Assembly (NCBI GenBank): GCA_024742735.1 | Contig: JANSXV010000001.1 | Span: 186,001-250,000, forward strand | Direction: 5' to 3' | Origin: Alphaproteobacteria bacterium | GTDB taxonomy: Bacteria; Pseudomonadota; Alphaproteobacteria; Caulobacterales; Maricaulaceae | DNA length: 64,000 nucleotides | Part shown: in pieces, positions 47,648 through 55,929 of the stretch | Position numbering within the stretch: position 1 is the first letter of the stretch | Layout of the letters: each line of letters starts with the position of its first letter | Translations under genes and position numbers: made by a program | The notes under the pieces: generated by a model | The model's input: only the letters and a program-made list of their open reading frames with translations | The model's database searches: none | Told to the model about the DNA's origin: nothing

Positions 47648-47749
47648 CCCCGGCTCAGCTCAAGCGCGCGCCGGTCTGTACGCCCGCGCACAGCGTTGCT
47701 ATCTCCTCGTTCTGTAACCTCGAATCCGACCTGCTTCAGGAGTCTTCCC

Positions 47750-48878
47750 ATGCGCACTGAAATCGCCGACCTCAAGGCCGCCGTCGAACAGTCCGCCGCG
47801 CTCCTACGGAGGCGTCTTTGACTGGGATACCGCTCAGAAACGCCTCGACGAGCTGAACGCCAAGGCTGAAGACCCCACGCTGTGGGACGATCCCACCCAC
47901 GCCCAGAGCCTGATGCGCGAGCGCAACCGGCTTGAGTCGGCCATGACCGACGTGACCGAGATCGAGGCCGAACTCAGCGACAATCTCGAAGTCGCCGAAC
48001 TCGCCGAGATGGAGGGCGATGAGGAGCTGGAGGCCGAGGCGACTGAAGCCCTCAAGGCATTGAAAGTCCGCGCCCAGCGCGCCGAGCTGCAGGCGCTTCT
48101 GTCCGGCGAGGCCGACGGCAATGACGCCTATGTGGAGATCCACCCCGGCGCGGGCGGCACCGAAGCCCAGGACTGGGCCGCCATGCTGGCGCGCATGTAC
48201 ACCCGCTGGGCGGAAAGCTCCGGCTTCAAGGTGGAGGTGGTCGAGGCTCAGGGCGGGGAGGAGGCCGGGCTGAAATCCTTCACCATGCTGGTCAAAGGCG
48301 AGAACGCCTATGGCTGGCTGAAGACCGAAGCCGGCGTCCATCGCCTGGTGCGCATCTCGCCCTTTGACAGTTCAGGCCGGCGCCATACCAGCTTCGCCAG
48401 CGTGTGGACCTATCCGCTGGTGGACGACTCCATCAACGTGGAGATCGATGAAAAGCTGGTGCGCACCGACACCTACCGGGCCTCAGGCGCGGGCGGTCAG
48501 CACGTCAACAAGACCGATTCCGCCGTGCGCCTGACCTACGACATGCCCGGTGAGGACAGCCCCATCGTCGTGCAGTGTCAGAACGAGCGCTCCCAGCACA
48601 AGAACCGGGCGAACGCCTGGGACATGCTGCGCGCGCGGGTCTACGAGATCGAGCTTCAGCGCCGTGAAGCCGCCGCACAGGCTCAGGCCGAAAGCAAGAC
48701 CGATATCGGCTGGGGACACCAGATCCGCTCCTACGTCCTGCAGCCCTATCAGATGGTCAAGGACCTGCGCACCAACGTGGAGACCTCCGACACAGGCGGC
48801 GTCCTCGACGGTGATCTCGATCCGTTCATGGCCGCGGCGCTGGCTCAGCGCGTGGGCGCCGAGACCGAGGCGGGGTAG
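47750..48878 (+). CDS. prfB: Peptide chain release factor 2, with programmed +1 frameshift
   Basis: RF2 terminates translation at UGA and UAA. Reading starts at ATG 47750 ([16 protein letters not shown]) and reaches an in-frame TGA at codon 24 (47819-47821). Skipping the T at 47819 continues as [13 protein letters not shown] to the stop at 48876-48878, giving 375 residues. The RF2 specificity motif SPF is in [11 protein letters not shown], and the catalytic GGQ is in [12 protein letters not shown]. The frameshift makes synthesis depend on low RF2 levels. This is not a pseudogene: the shift signal is intact. An ATG at 47943 inside the second frame is not the true start. Confidence 0.95.
47808..47822 (+). 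promoter_or_regulatory. RF2 autoregulatory frameshift signal
   Basis: An internal Shine-Dalgarno-like GGAGG (47808-47812) lies 3 nt before the slippery CTT codon (47816-47818), followed by TGA C (47819-47822). This matches the known bacterial prfB recoding site in order and spacing. Confidence 0.93.
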
Positions 48879-48888
48879 GGTCCCAGTC

Positions 48889-48998
48889 CCTAAGCTTATC
48901 CTGAGGGACTCTTGGGTCAGCAGGATCCTCGAAGGAGCGCCCCAGCGGGCGACTGACCCTTCGAGGCTCGCCTTCGGCTCGCACCTCAGGGTGAGGCG
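48889..48998. repeat. Palindromic intergenic repeat downstream of prfB
   Basis: Outer arms CTTATCCTGAGG (48895-48906) and CCTCAGGGTGAG (48984-48995) pair at 10 of 12 positions. Inner pairs are GGGTCAG (48914-48920) with CTGACCC (48953-48959), and CCTCGAAGG (48927-48935) with CCTTCGAGG (48958-48966). The two inner pairings exclude one another. Similar CTTATCCTGAGG-type elements are common between genes in Caulobacterales and sphingomonads. Confidence 0.7.
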
Positions 48999-49011
48999 TG
49001 AAGCCATTTAG

Positions 49012-49042
49012 AAAAAAGGGCGGCTCGTGAGAGCCGCCCTTT
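49012..49042 (-). terminator. Strong intrinsic terminator, mainly for the bactofilin operon
   Basis: AAAGGGCGGCTC (49015-49026) and GAGCCGCCCTTT (49031-49042) form a perfect 12-bp stem with a 4-base loop. On the minus strand the stem is followed by TTTTTT, ending the bactofilin transcript. On the plus strand the TTTCC tail is weak but could also stop prfB. Confidence 0.85.
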
Positions 49043-49064
49043 CCATTGCATACGTCTTGAAAAC

Positions 49065-49640
49065 CTACGACTTCGCCGCGAAGGGGTCCTTCATGGCGGT
49101 GGCGGGCTTGGCTTCGCTGCTCGGGCCGGGCGGCGGCGCAGCGGGAGGCTCAGCCTTTTTCTCGGCCGGCTTTTCAGCAGGCTTGTCGTTGCTGGCGACC
49201 GGGCTCGGCGCGGCTTTCACAGTGGAGCCGGACTTGGTTTCGCTCAGCGGGTCGCTGGAGCGCTTGCAGTGGCCGTCGAAATAGGCGCCGCTCTCGATGG
49301 CGAGGCTGGCGTGAACGACGTCGCCTTCGACACGGGCGGTCGCGGCGAGCTGGACCTGGCGGGCCCGCACCGAGCCCTCCACGCGGCCGCGCACGACGAC
49401 GTTCTCAGCGACGACTTCGCCTTTCACCGTGGCCTCTTCGCCGATGGTCAGCGAACTGGCGCGCACATCGCCTTCAACGGTTCCGTCCAGCTGAACCTCG
49501 CCGTCGGAGACGATGGAGCCGGTGACGGTCAGGTCGGCGGACAGGATCGATGGAGCTTTGGACTTCATGGCGGACCTCTTTGAGGGGGCGGCGGATGCGC
49601 CGGCGGCGTCAGGGGAGGAGGGGTCTTTTTTAGTGAACAT
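49065..49640 (-). CDS. bacA: Bactofilin
   Basis: Bactofilins polymerise into membrane-associated filaments that place cell-wall enzymes, for example at the Caulobacter stalk base. The 191-residue protein has a short N-terminal tail, the right-handed beta-helix core (about 30-125) of repeated six-residue turns (DLTVTGSIVSDGEVQLDG split as TVTGSIV, EVQLDGTVEG, VVVRGRVEGSV), and a Pro/Ala/Lys-rich C-terminal tail. Its start overlaps the M23 gene by 11 bp, so the two are expressed together. Bactofilin-M23 pairs (for example BacA-LmdC in Hyphomonas) are known morphogenetic modules. Confidence 0.95.
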   Translation of the reverse strand: MFTKKDPSSPDAAGASAAPSKRSAMKSKAPSILSADLTVTGSIVSDGEVQLDGTVEGDVRASSLTIGEEATVKGEVVAENVVVRGRVEGSVRARQVQLAATARVEGDVVHASLAIESGAYFDGHCKRSSDPLSETKSGSTVKAAPSPVASNDKPAEKPAEKKAEPPAAPPPGPSSEAKPATAMKDPFAAKS

Positions 49641-50865
49641 AGCGACCAGCTCTAATGTAATCTTCAGGGTCTACGTGGGCGCCGCGGAACCACACTTCGT
49701 AGTGCAGGTGCGTGGCGGTCGAACGGCCGGTCGAGCCCATGCCCCCGAGGCGCTGACCTGTGTCCACGGCGTCACCGCGGCGCACATCGATCGAGTGCAG
49801 GTGACCGAAGCGCGTACGGTATCCATAGCCGTGATCGATTTCGACCGTGCGACCATACCCGGCGCGCCAGCCCGCGTAAACGACCCGTCCCGGCGCCGGG
49901 GCGATGATGGGCGCATTGCGGTAGGCTGCGAAGTCCGAGCCGGCATGGAAGGCGAGCCGCCGTGTGAATGGGTCGATGCGCCGGCCATAGGGCGAAGTGC
50001 GGCGGTAGGGTCCATCCACCGGAACCGCAAGCGGCGCGGCGGTCAGCAGCATTTCAAGGCGCTCGGCCTCCACAAGGCGGGACGCGATGCGCGCGACGCG
50101 CGCGTTGAACGGGTCTTCCAGGTCCAGCGCTTCGGTGAACATGGGCGCCGCGTCCAGCTCGATCAGCGGGCCGCCGGTGCCGCCCTCGGCGTCGAGCGGG
50201 CCGGCTTCCTCGGCCTCCTCGACCCGCATCCCGGTCAGGCGCAGCACGGCGCGCAGGTTTTCAAGGCGCCGTTCGGCGGAGTCTTCCGCTTCAGCCAGGG
50301 CGGCTTCCTGGTCGGCGAGCAGGCCCTGGACCCGATCCTCGGCGAGGTCATCGCTGACCGAAGCTGCGGCGGGGTCATAGAGCGAGGCGCGCGGATCAGG
50401 ATCGGCCGGATTGGCGGCCATGAGAATGCGGCCGTCTTCCATGCTTGGGCTCTGATCGGTGTCGCCGACCCCCAGATCGTCAGCGAAATCGAGCAGTCGG
50501 CGCAGCGTGTCATGGCGCAGCTGGAACTCGCCGGCGGTGCGGTCGAAGGCGCTGGTGCGCGATTCCACGTAGGCCAGGGCCGCCGCTTCAGAGGCGCGCG
50601 CTTCCTCCAGCTCCTCGCGATGGCGCTCGGCGATCGCGGCCAGCTCGGCGCGCATCTGGTTTTTCTCGGTATCGACCAGGAGCATGTTCACCGAGGTGAT
50701 CGCCAGCCACACCGCCAGGACGCAAACGCCCGCGATGGCGGTCAGCTGCATTTCCGTGGTCACGGCGAAATAACGCACCTGACCTTCGGTGCGGTGGTAG
50801 ATCTGCCGATCCGGAAAACGCTCTTTGATATGGGCCCAGGGCCCTTCGAGTAGCCGTTTCACCAT
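49630..50865 (-). CDS. Membrane-anchored M23 (LytM) peptidoglycan endopeptidase, LmdC-like
   Basis: The 411-residue protein has a cytoplasmic N terminus (1-38) that could contact bactofilin, one transmembrane helix (about 40-64), a coiled coil (about 66-105, NQMRAELAAIAERHREELEE split), an acidic linker and a C-terminal LytM domain. Zinc ligands lie in HAGSDF (His, Asp) and HLHYEV (His), with an additional catalytic His in FGHLHS. All are present, so it should be active, unlike EnvC-type regulators. The protein and its overlap with bacA match the LmdC-BacA pair studied in Hyphomonas neptunium. Confidence 0.92.
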   Translation of the reverse strand: MVKRLLEGPWAHIKERFPDRQIYHRTEGQVRYFAVTTEMQLTAIAGVCVLAVWLAITSVNMLLVDTEKNQMRAELAAIAERHREELEEARASEAAALAYVESRTSAFDRTAGEFQLRHDTLRRLLDFADDLGVGDTDQSPSMEDGRILMAANPADPDPRASLYDPAAASVSDDLAEDRVQGLLADQEAALAEAEDSAERRLENLRAVLRLTGMRVEEAEEAGPLDAEGGTGGPLIELDAAPMFTEALDLEDPFNARVARIASRLVEAERLEMLLTAAPLAVPVDGPYRRTSPYGRRIDPFTRRLAFHAGSDFAAYRNAPIIAPAPGRVVYAGWRAGYGRTVEIDHGYGYRTRFGHLHSIDVRRGDAVDTGQRLGGMGSTGRSTATHLHYEVWFRGAHVDPEDYIRAGRYVH

Positions 50866-50973
50866 CCGCGCCAGCCAGCCAAAATTTCCAGGTGCCCCTC
50901 AGCGCCAGCAAAGTGGCACGAAGACGCGGCGAATATCAACATTTTCGCAGCCTGAGCTGCGTTTCTTTCCATA

Positions 50974-50992
50974 CGGTTGATACGCTCAACCG
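50974..50992. promoter_or_regulatory. Perfect palindrome upstream of the M23-bactofilin operon
   Basis: CGGTTGA-TACGC-TCAACCG gives 7-bp arms around a 5-base centre. It lies about 110 bp upstream of the M23 start codon and 31 bp past the DUF455 stop. The 157-bp gap is the likely promoter region, and this may be an operator. There is no T-run to suggest a terminator. Confidence 0.4.
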
Positions 50993-51022
50993 GCATGCAG
51001 ATGCAAACCGGGCGCCGTTCTT

Positions 51023-51853
51023 TCAGATTTCGGCGCCGGCGAGCGGCCCGTACCAGTCGGCCGGCAGGCCTGCAGCGCCGCGCGCCTCTTCATTGAAAGG
51101 CCGTTTCAGATCGCCCTTGAAGAACTGGCTGACCAGAGCCTGGAACTGCGTCTTCGGATCCGCGCCCCGGGTGGCGCAAACCGCTTCGAACCAGCGCCGC
51201 CCGGCGGCCACATGGCCGACTTCCTCGGTGTAGATCACGGTCAGCACGTCAACGCTGTCACCGTCGCCGACGCTTCGCAGCCGCTCGATCATCCCGGGCG
51301 TCACATCCAGGCCCCGCGCTTCCAGCACCATGGGCGCGACTGCAAGGCGCGCGGCGAGATCCCCAGCGGTGTCTTCCGCCGCGTTCCAGAGACCGTCATG
51401 GGCGGGCAGGTCGCCATAATCCCCGCCCAGCGCCTGCAGGCGGGCGCGCACCATCTCGAAATGACGCGCTTCATCATCGCCGACGCTGATCCAGTCTGAG
51501 ATGAAGGCGGCGCGCTTCGTTTCGCCGATCTGCTCATCGCCGCCGAAGCGGGCCACCAGGTCGAACGCAAGATCAATGGCGTTGAATTCGATATGCGCCA
51601 CGGCATGCAGAAGGGCGAAACGCCCAGCTGTGGTCCCAAGGCGCCGGCGTGGAACCTGGCCAGGCGGTTTCAGTTCGGGACGGTCAGGCCGCGCAGGGCG
51701 CTGCGGCGCCTGGGACGGCGCACCCGGCGCCGGCGTCGCCAGGTCACCCGCCCGCCAGGCGGCTGCGCAGGCCCGTGCCGCCTTCACCTTGGCGGCCGGA
51801 TCGCCCTGGCTGAGGACGCCGGCGGCCGCCGCCTGCACGCCGGGTCGGGTCAC
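51023..51853 (-). CDS. DUF455 ferritin-like protein
   Basis: The 276-residue protein has an N-terminal Ala/Pro-rich region and a four-helix ferritin-like core with candidate di-metal ligands in HIEFNAIDLA, SDWISVGDDEARHFE and VIYTEEVGHVAAG. The family is widespread in proteobacteria without an established reaction. The C terminus PFNEEARGAAGLPADWY is a family signature. The ATG overlaps the bcp stop by 4 bp, so it is coupled to a peroxiredoxin; a redox or oxidative-stress role is a reasonable guess. Confidence 0.88.
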   Translation of the reverse strand: MTRPGVQAAAAGVLSQGDPAAKVKAARACAAAWRAGDLATPAPGAPSQAPQRPARPDRPELKPPGQVPRRRLGTTAGRFALLHAVAHIEFNAIDLAFDLVARFGGDEQIGETKRAAFISDWISVGDDEARHFEMVRARLQALGGDYGDLPAHDGLWNAAEDTAGDLAARLAVAPMVLEARGLDVTPGMIERLRSVGDGDSVDVLTVIYTEEVGHVAAGRRWFEAVCATRGADPKTQFQALVSQFFKGDLKRPFNEEARGAAGLPADWYGPLAGAEI

Positions 51854-52317
51854 AGGGCTTTGACCGCCTCAAGCACGGCCTCGACGTGGCCGGGCACCTT
51901 CACCTTGCGCCAGACTTCTTTCAGGGAGCCGTCAGGACCGATCAGAAAGGTCGCGCGTTCAATTCCCATATAGGTTTTGCCGTACATGTTCTTCTCGACC
52001 CAGGTTCCGTACCGTTCGCAGACATCCCCGTCCGCGTCGGAGGCCAGGATCACCTTCAGCCCGTGCTTGTCGCGGAACTTGTCGTGCTTGGCTACGGTGT
52101 CCTTGGACACGCCGATCACCACTGCGCCGGCGGCGTCGAACGCGTCAGCGGCCTCTGTGAAGCCGATGGCTTCTTTCGTGCATCCCGGGGTGTCGTCTTT
52201 GGGATAGAAGTAAAGGACCACCGCCTTGCCGCCGAATTCAGACAGAGACGCCGTCCGGCCGCCGTCAGCGGGCAGGGTGAAGTCGGGGGCCTTGTCACCG
52301 GGCTTCAGTTCGCTCAT
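51850..52317 (-). CDS. bcp: Bcp/PrxQ-type thioredoxin-dependent peroxiredoxin
   Basis: The protein reduces H2O2 and organic peroxides. From the ATG at 52317 (AAGGAG 9 bp upstream) it has 155 residues: MSELKPGDKAPDFTLPA, the peroxidatic Cys in YPKDDTPGCTKEA, and GVSKDTVAKHDKF. The resolving cysteine usual five residues later is absent (Ala-Ile instead), leaving one other cysteine in GDVCERYG. It may therefore act as a 1-Cys or atypical enzyme. An in-frame ATG at 52416 would add a 33-residue tail and is rejected. It diverges from the AsmA-like gene. Confidence 0.92.
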   Translation of the reverse strand: MSELKPGDKAPDFTLPADGGRTASLSEFGGKAVVLYFYPKDDTPGCTKEAIGFTEAADAFDAAGAVVIGVSKDTVAKHDKFRDKHGLKVILASDADGDVCERYGTWVEKNMYGKTYMGIERATFLIGPDGSLKEVWRKVKVPGHVEAVLEAVKAL

Positions 52318-52428
52318 CACGCACTCCTTCGTTGATGGATCCGGCGTGGCGCCGGGCAAGCGAGGGCGAACATTGTCCGCCGAACGCGTCTCGTCCAGTC
52401 CCGCCGCCATGGGCATTGTCTGATCACC

Positions 52429-55400
52429 ATGCGCCGCGTAGCCCGCCTTGCTGTCCTGTATGTGCTGGAAGCGCTCGCTGCGCTTCTGGCTCTGGCGATC
52501 TTCGGCGGCGCTGCGCTTCTGTGGCGGCTCGCCGAAGGTCCGCTGGACGCCGAGGCCTTCAGACCGGCCGCGACGGAAGCGCTGTTGAGCGCCGTGGACG
52601 CCGACATCGCCTCGATCGGCTCGCTCGAGGTCAGCTTTGATCCCGCCGCAGCCGCTCTGGTCGTCACGGCGCTCGATGTCAGCGCGGCGCGTGCGGGCGG
52701 CGAGGTCGTCGTTTCCGCGCCGCGTGTCGAGACGGCGCTGGCGCTTGACCTGTTGATGACCGGCCGCGCCGCGCCGGTGCGGATCACGGCGAGCGGGGGA
52801 TCCTTCACGCTGCTGCGGGCGGTAGACGGACGGCTGTACGCGGGTCTGGGCGGACCGGATGCGGTGCGTGGACAGAACTCCGGTGAGGGCCCAGGCGGAG
52901 GACGGCTCGGTGCCTTCGCCAGCGGCCTTGATTCTCAGGGGTCAGGACCCTTGTCGCGCCTTCGGGAGATCGATCTGAGGGACGTGGACCTCAGGGTCAT
53001 CGACGAAGCCAGCGACCTGTCCCTGATCTTTCAGGACGCGCGCGCTCAGCTCACGCTCGATGAAACCGGCCTGGCGGCCGATCTGTCCGGCGGGTTGATC
53101 ACAGGCGCCGGCCTGTCTCCCGTGGCGTTGCGCCTTGAAGCGGGGCGCGACCTTGCATCGGTTTTTGTCGACCTGCGGATCCGCGATCTGGTGCCGGCTA
53201 CGGCTGCGCCTTTGCGCGGGGCGTTCGCACGGCTGGCGGCCGTCGACGCGCCGATGGCGCTGGATCTGGTCCTGGACGCCTCGGCTGAGCAGGGCCTTCG
53301 CACCGCGCTCGTTGAACTGCGGGCCGAGCCGGGAACGCTGCGCGCAGGCGGGCGGAGTTTCGCGTTGAACGCGGCTCAGCTGAGCGTCGTCCTGGATGCC
53401 GATGCGGGCGCGCTCGACATCAACAAGGTCCGCATTGAGTCAGATCTGATCGATCTCGACATCACGGGGCGCATCTTTGACCTCTCGAGGTTCGACGGCG
53501 CGCTGCCGACCCAGGCCGCTTATGAGATCGAGTCGGCGGCCGGCGCCTTCGACTGGCCGGGCCTGTTTCCCGAAAGCCTTGTCTGGAACGCCGCCTCGAT
53601 CGCAGGCCGTCTCGACAGCGCGGCGCCGCGGATCGAGTTTGATCGTCTGGACATCGACCTGCCCAGCGCCCGCGCCGAGCTGGAGGGCCGGATCGCCCTC
53701 TCTCAGACCGACGCCGGCCTGCTTCCCGACATCCAGCTCACCGGCCCGATCCGCGGAATGCTCACCAAGGCGGACATCTTGCGCCACTGGCCGGTGGACT
53801 TCGCCCTCGGGGCGCGGGACTGGGTGCGCGACAGCATTCTTGCAGGCGATCTCAGCAATGCGCGTCTCGATCTGAACATCCCCGTTTCGGCCCTCGCGGC
53901 GCGGGCGCTTGAGGATGAGCACCTCAATCTCAGCTTCGCCTTCTCTGACGCCGATGTGCGCTACATGTCGACCATGACGCCGCTGACCGGCCTGTCTGGA
54001 GAGGCGGTCCTGCGCGGCAACTCTCTCTCCTTGACCGGGCGCGACGGGGCGATCGGTGATCTGCAGATCGACACGATCTTCGTCGAGGCGCCCCGCCTTA
54101 ATCCCAAGGGAGCACCGGCGCGGTTCGGTGGGACGGGGCGGGGGCCGGTCCAGGCGGTGCTCGGCCTGCTCGCCCAGCCGCCGCTCAATCTGGACGACAA
54201 TTACGGCATCGACCCGTCCGCCTTCGAGGGCGAGGGGACGATGAGCTTTGAAATCAGCAGGCCCATGCTGCGCTCGGTTCCGCCTGAGGATCTGGGCTAT
54301 TCGGCGTCGGGGCGGTTTGAAAGCGTCTCCGCGCCCTCGGGGTTTGAGGGAGTGCGGCTGCAGAACGGCGTTGTGGAGATTGAGGCCGATGAGCAGGGCC
54401 TGACAGCGGACGGCGTCGCCGATCTGGCCGGCGCGCGCACGCAGATCCAATGGCGCGAGACGTTCGGCCTCGGTGATGACGCCGACTCAAGCCAGGTCAC
54501 CCTGTCCACTTTGATGACCGCGCGCGGCCTGGATCAGCTCGGTCTGCCGCTGCGGCGCTTTCTGGACGGCGCGGTGGGTGTTGAGGGCGTCGTGACCGGG
54601 CGCGGCTTCGACTTCCGCACGGTGTCTCTGGCCCTGGACCTGGAGCAGGCCGCCGTCGCCCTGCCGGCTGATCTCTGGGAGAAAGCGCCCGGTGAGCCGG
54701 GCGCCGCCGCCTTCGAGGCCGAGTTCCCGGACGAAGGCGGTGTGGCGCTGCGATCCCTGAGCGTTGACGCGGCTGCGTTGACCTTGAGGGCTGACGCCGA
54801 GATCGCCGCTGACGGCCGGCTTGCGGCGGCCAATGTGCAGACGCTGGATATTCCCGGCCGCATGGATCTCGCCTTCACCGCCGACCGGCCGGAGGGGCTT
54901 GACGGCGTATTGAGGCTCCAGCTGACCGGCGACTATCTCGACGCTGGCGAGCTTTTCAGCATCGGCGCGCCGGGCGCCGGGCTGGCCATCAATGCTCCAG
55001 TGGCGCTTGAAGCGGCCATCGCCCGCGTTCTGGTGCGCGATGTGGGCTTTACAGGGGTCGGTCTGACCGCCCGTCTGGGGCCGGACGGTCTTGAACAGGC
55101 GAGCCTGTCGGCGCGAACCCAGGACAGCGAGGCGCCGGTTGAGCTGTCCTTCGCGCCGGAGCCGGACGCACCTGGAGGGCCGCGCCGCCTCCGTGTCGAG
55201 ACCGGCGACGCCGGCGCCGTCCTGACGGCGCTCGCCGGATATGACAATGCGGCTGGCGGCAATCTGCGCATCGACGCCATGGCGCCGCCCGCAGGCGGCG
55301 AAGGTCCCATTGAAGGCGAGTTGATCGCCGATGCGTTCGTCCTGGAGCGCATGCCGTTGCTGGCGAGGGTCCTGGCGGCCGGGTCTCTGGAGGGGCTGGC

Positions 55401-55929
55401 GGGCCTGCTGGGAGGTCAGGGCATCGGGTTTGACCAGCTCGACGGCCGTTTCGTCTGGCAGGACAGCACGCTGGAGATGCGTGACGGCCGCGTCGTCGGC
55501 CCGGCGCTGGGCGTGACCTGGACCGGGATCGTCGACTTTGAAGATCCGCGCATCGAGGTGGACGGCACGATCCTGCCTTCTTACGGCGTGAACTCGGTTC
55601 TGGGCTCGCTTCCGGTTTTCGGCGAACTGTTCACCGGGCGACAGGGCGAGGGCGTCATCGGCGTGACCTTCACCGCATCCGGCCCGTTCGATCAGACCCG
55701 TGTGACCGCCAATCCGCTCTCGGCCCTGGCGCCGGGCGTCTTCCGGCGCATGTTTGAAGGCACGTCGGCCGAACGCGAGCTCGAAGCGCTCGAGGCGCGC
55801 CGGCGTGAACTGCAGCCTGGACCGGACGCGGTCGATGACCCCGACGCTCCAAAACCCAATGAGGATGCGCCCGCCAACGCGGAGCTGGAGCCTGAAGGCG
55901 ACGGGCCGCCGCCGGACGAGGAAGGATGA
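52429..55929 (+). CDS. Large AsmA-like / DUF3971 protein (YhdP-like envelope lipid-transport candidate)
   Basis: The 1166-residue protein has one N-terminal transmembrane helix (about 6-30) and over 1,000 residues of beta-rich periplasmic repeats. The segments LPSARAELEGRIALSQTDAG split as LPSARAELEG and the C-terminal LDGRFVWQDSTLEMRDGRV, IEVDGTILPSYGVNSVLG and PVFGELFTG match the conserved end of DUF3971/YhdP proteins. The acidic Pro-rich tail is low-complexity. YhdP and its relatives TamB and YdbH bridge the periplasm and move phospholipids to the outer membrane. The stop overlaps the anmK start (ATGA). Confidence 0.88.
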   Translation: MRRVARLAVLYVLEALAALLALAIFGGAALLWRLAEGPLDAEAFRPAATEALLSAVDADIASIGSLEVSFDPAAAALVVTALDVSAARAGGEVVVSAPRVETALALDLLMTGRAAPVRITASGGSFTLLRAVDGRLYAGLGGPDAVRGQNSGEGPGGGRLGAFASGLDSQGSGPLSRLREIDLRDVDLRVIDEASDLSLIFQDARAQLTLDETGLAADLSGGLITGAGLSPVALRLEAGRDLASVFVDLRIRDLVPATAAPLRGAFARLAAVDAPMALDLVLDASAEQGLRTALVELRAEPGTLRAGGRSFALNAAQLSVVLDADAGALDINKVRIESDLIDLDITGRIFDLSRFDGALPTQAAYEIESAAGAFDWPGLFPESLVWNAASIAGRLDSAAPRIEFDRLDIDLPSARAELEGRIALSQTDAGLLPDIQLTGPIRGMLTKADILRHWPVDFALGARDWVRDSILAGDLSNARLDLNIPVSALAARALEDEHLNLSFAFSDADVRYMSTMTPLTGLSGEAVLRGNSLSLTGRDGAIGDLQIDTIFVEAPRLNPKGAPARFGGTGRGPVQAVLGLLAQPPLNLDDNYGIDPSAFEGEGTMSFEISRPMLRSVPPEDLGYSASGRFESVSAPSGFEGVRLQNGVVEIEADEQGLTADGVADLAGARTQIQWRETFGLGDDADSSQVTLSTLMTARGLDQLGLPLRRFLDGAVGVEGVVTGRGFDFRTVSLALDLEQAAVALPADLWEKAPGEPGAAAFEAEFPDEGGVALRSLSVDAAALTLRADAEIAADGRLAAANVQTLDIPGRMDLAFTADRPEGLDGVLRLQLTGDYLDAGELFSIGAPGAGLAINAPVALEAAIARVLVRDVGFTGVGLTARLGPDGLEQASLSARTQDSEAPVELSFAPEPDAPGGPRRLRVETGDAGAVLTALAGYDNAAGGNLRIDAMAPPAGGEGPIEGELIADAFVLERMPLLARVLAAGSLEGLAGLLGGQGIGFDQLDGRFVWQDSTLEMRDGRVVGPALGVTWTGIVDFEDPRIEVDGTILPSYGVNSVLGSLPVFGELFTGRQGEGVIGVTFTASGPFDQTRVTANPLSALAPGVFRRMFEGTSAERELEALEARRRELQPGPDAVDDPDAPKPNEDAPANAELEPEGDGPPPDEEG

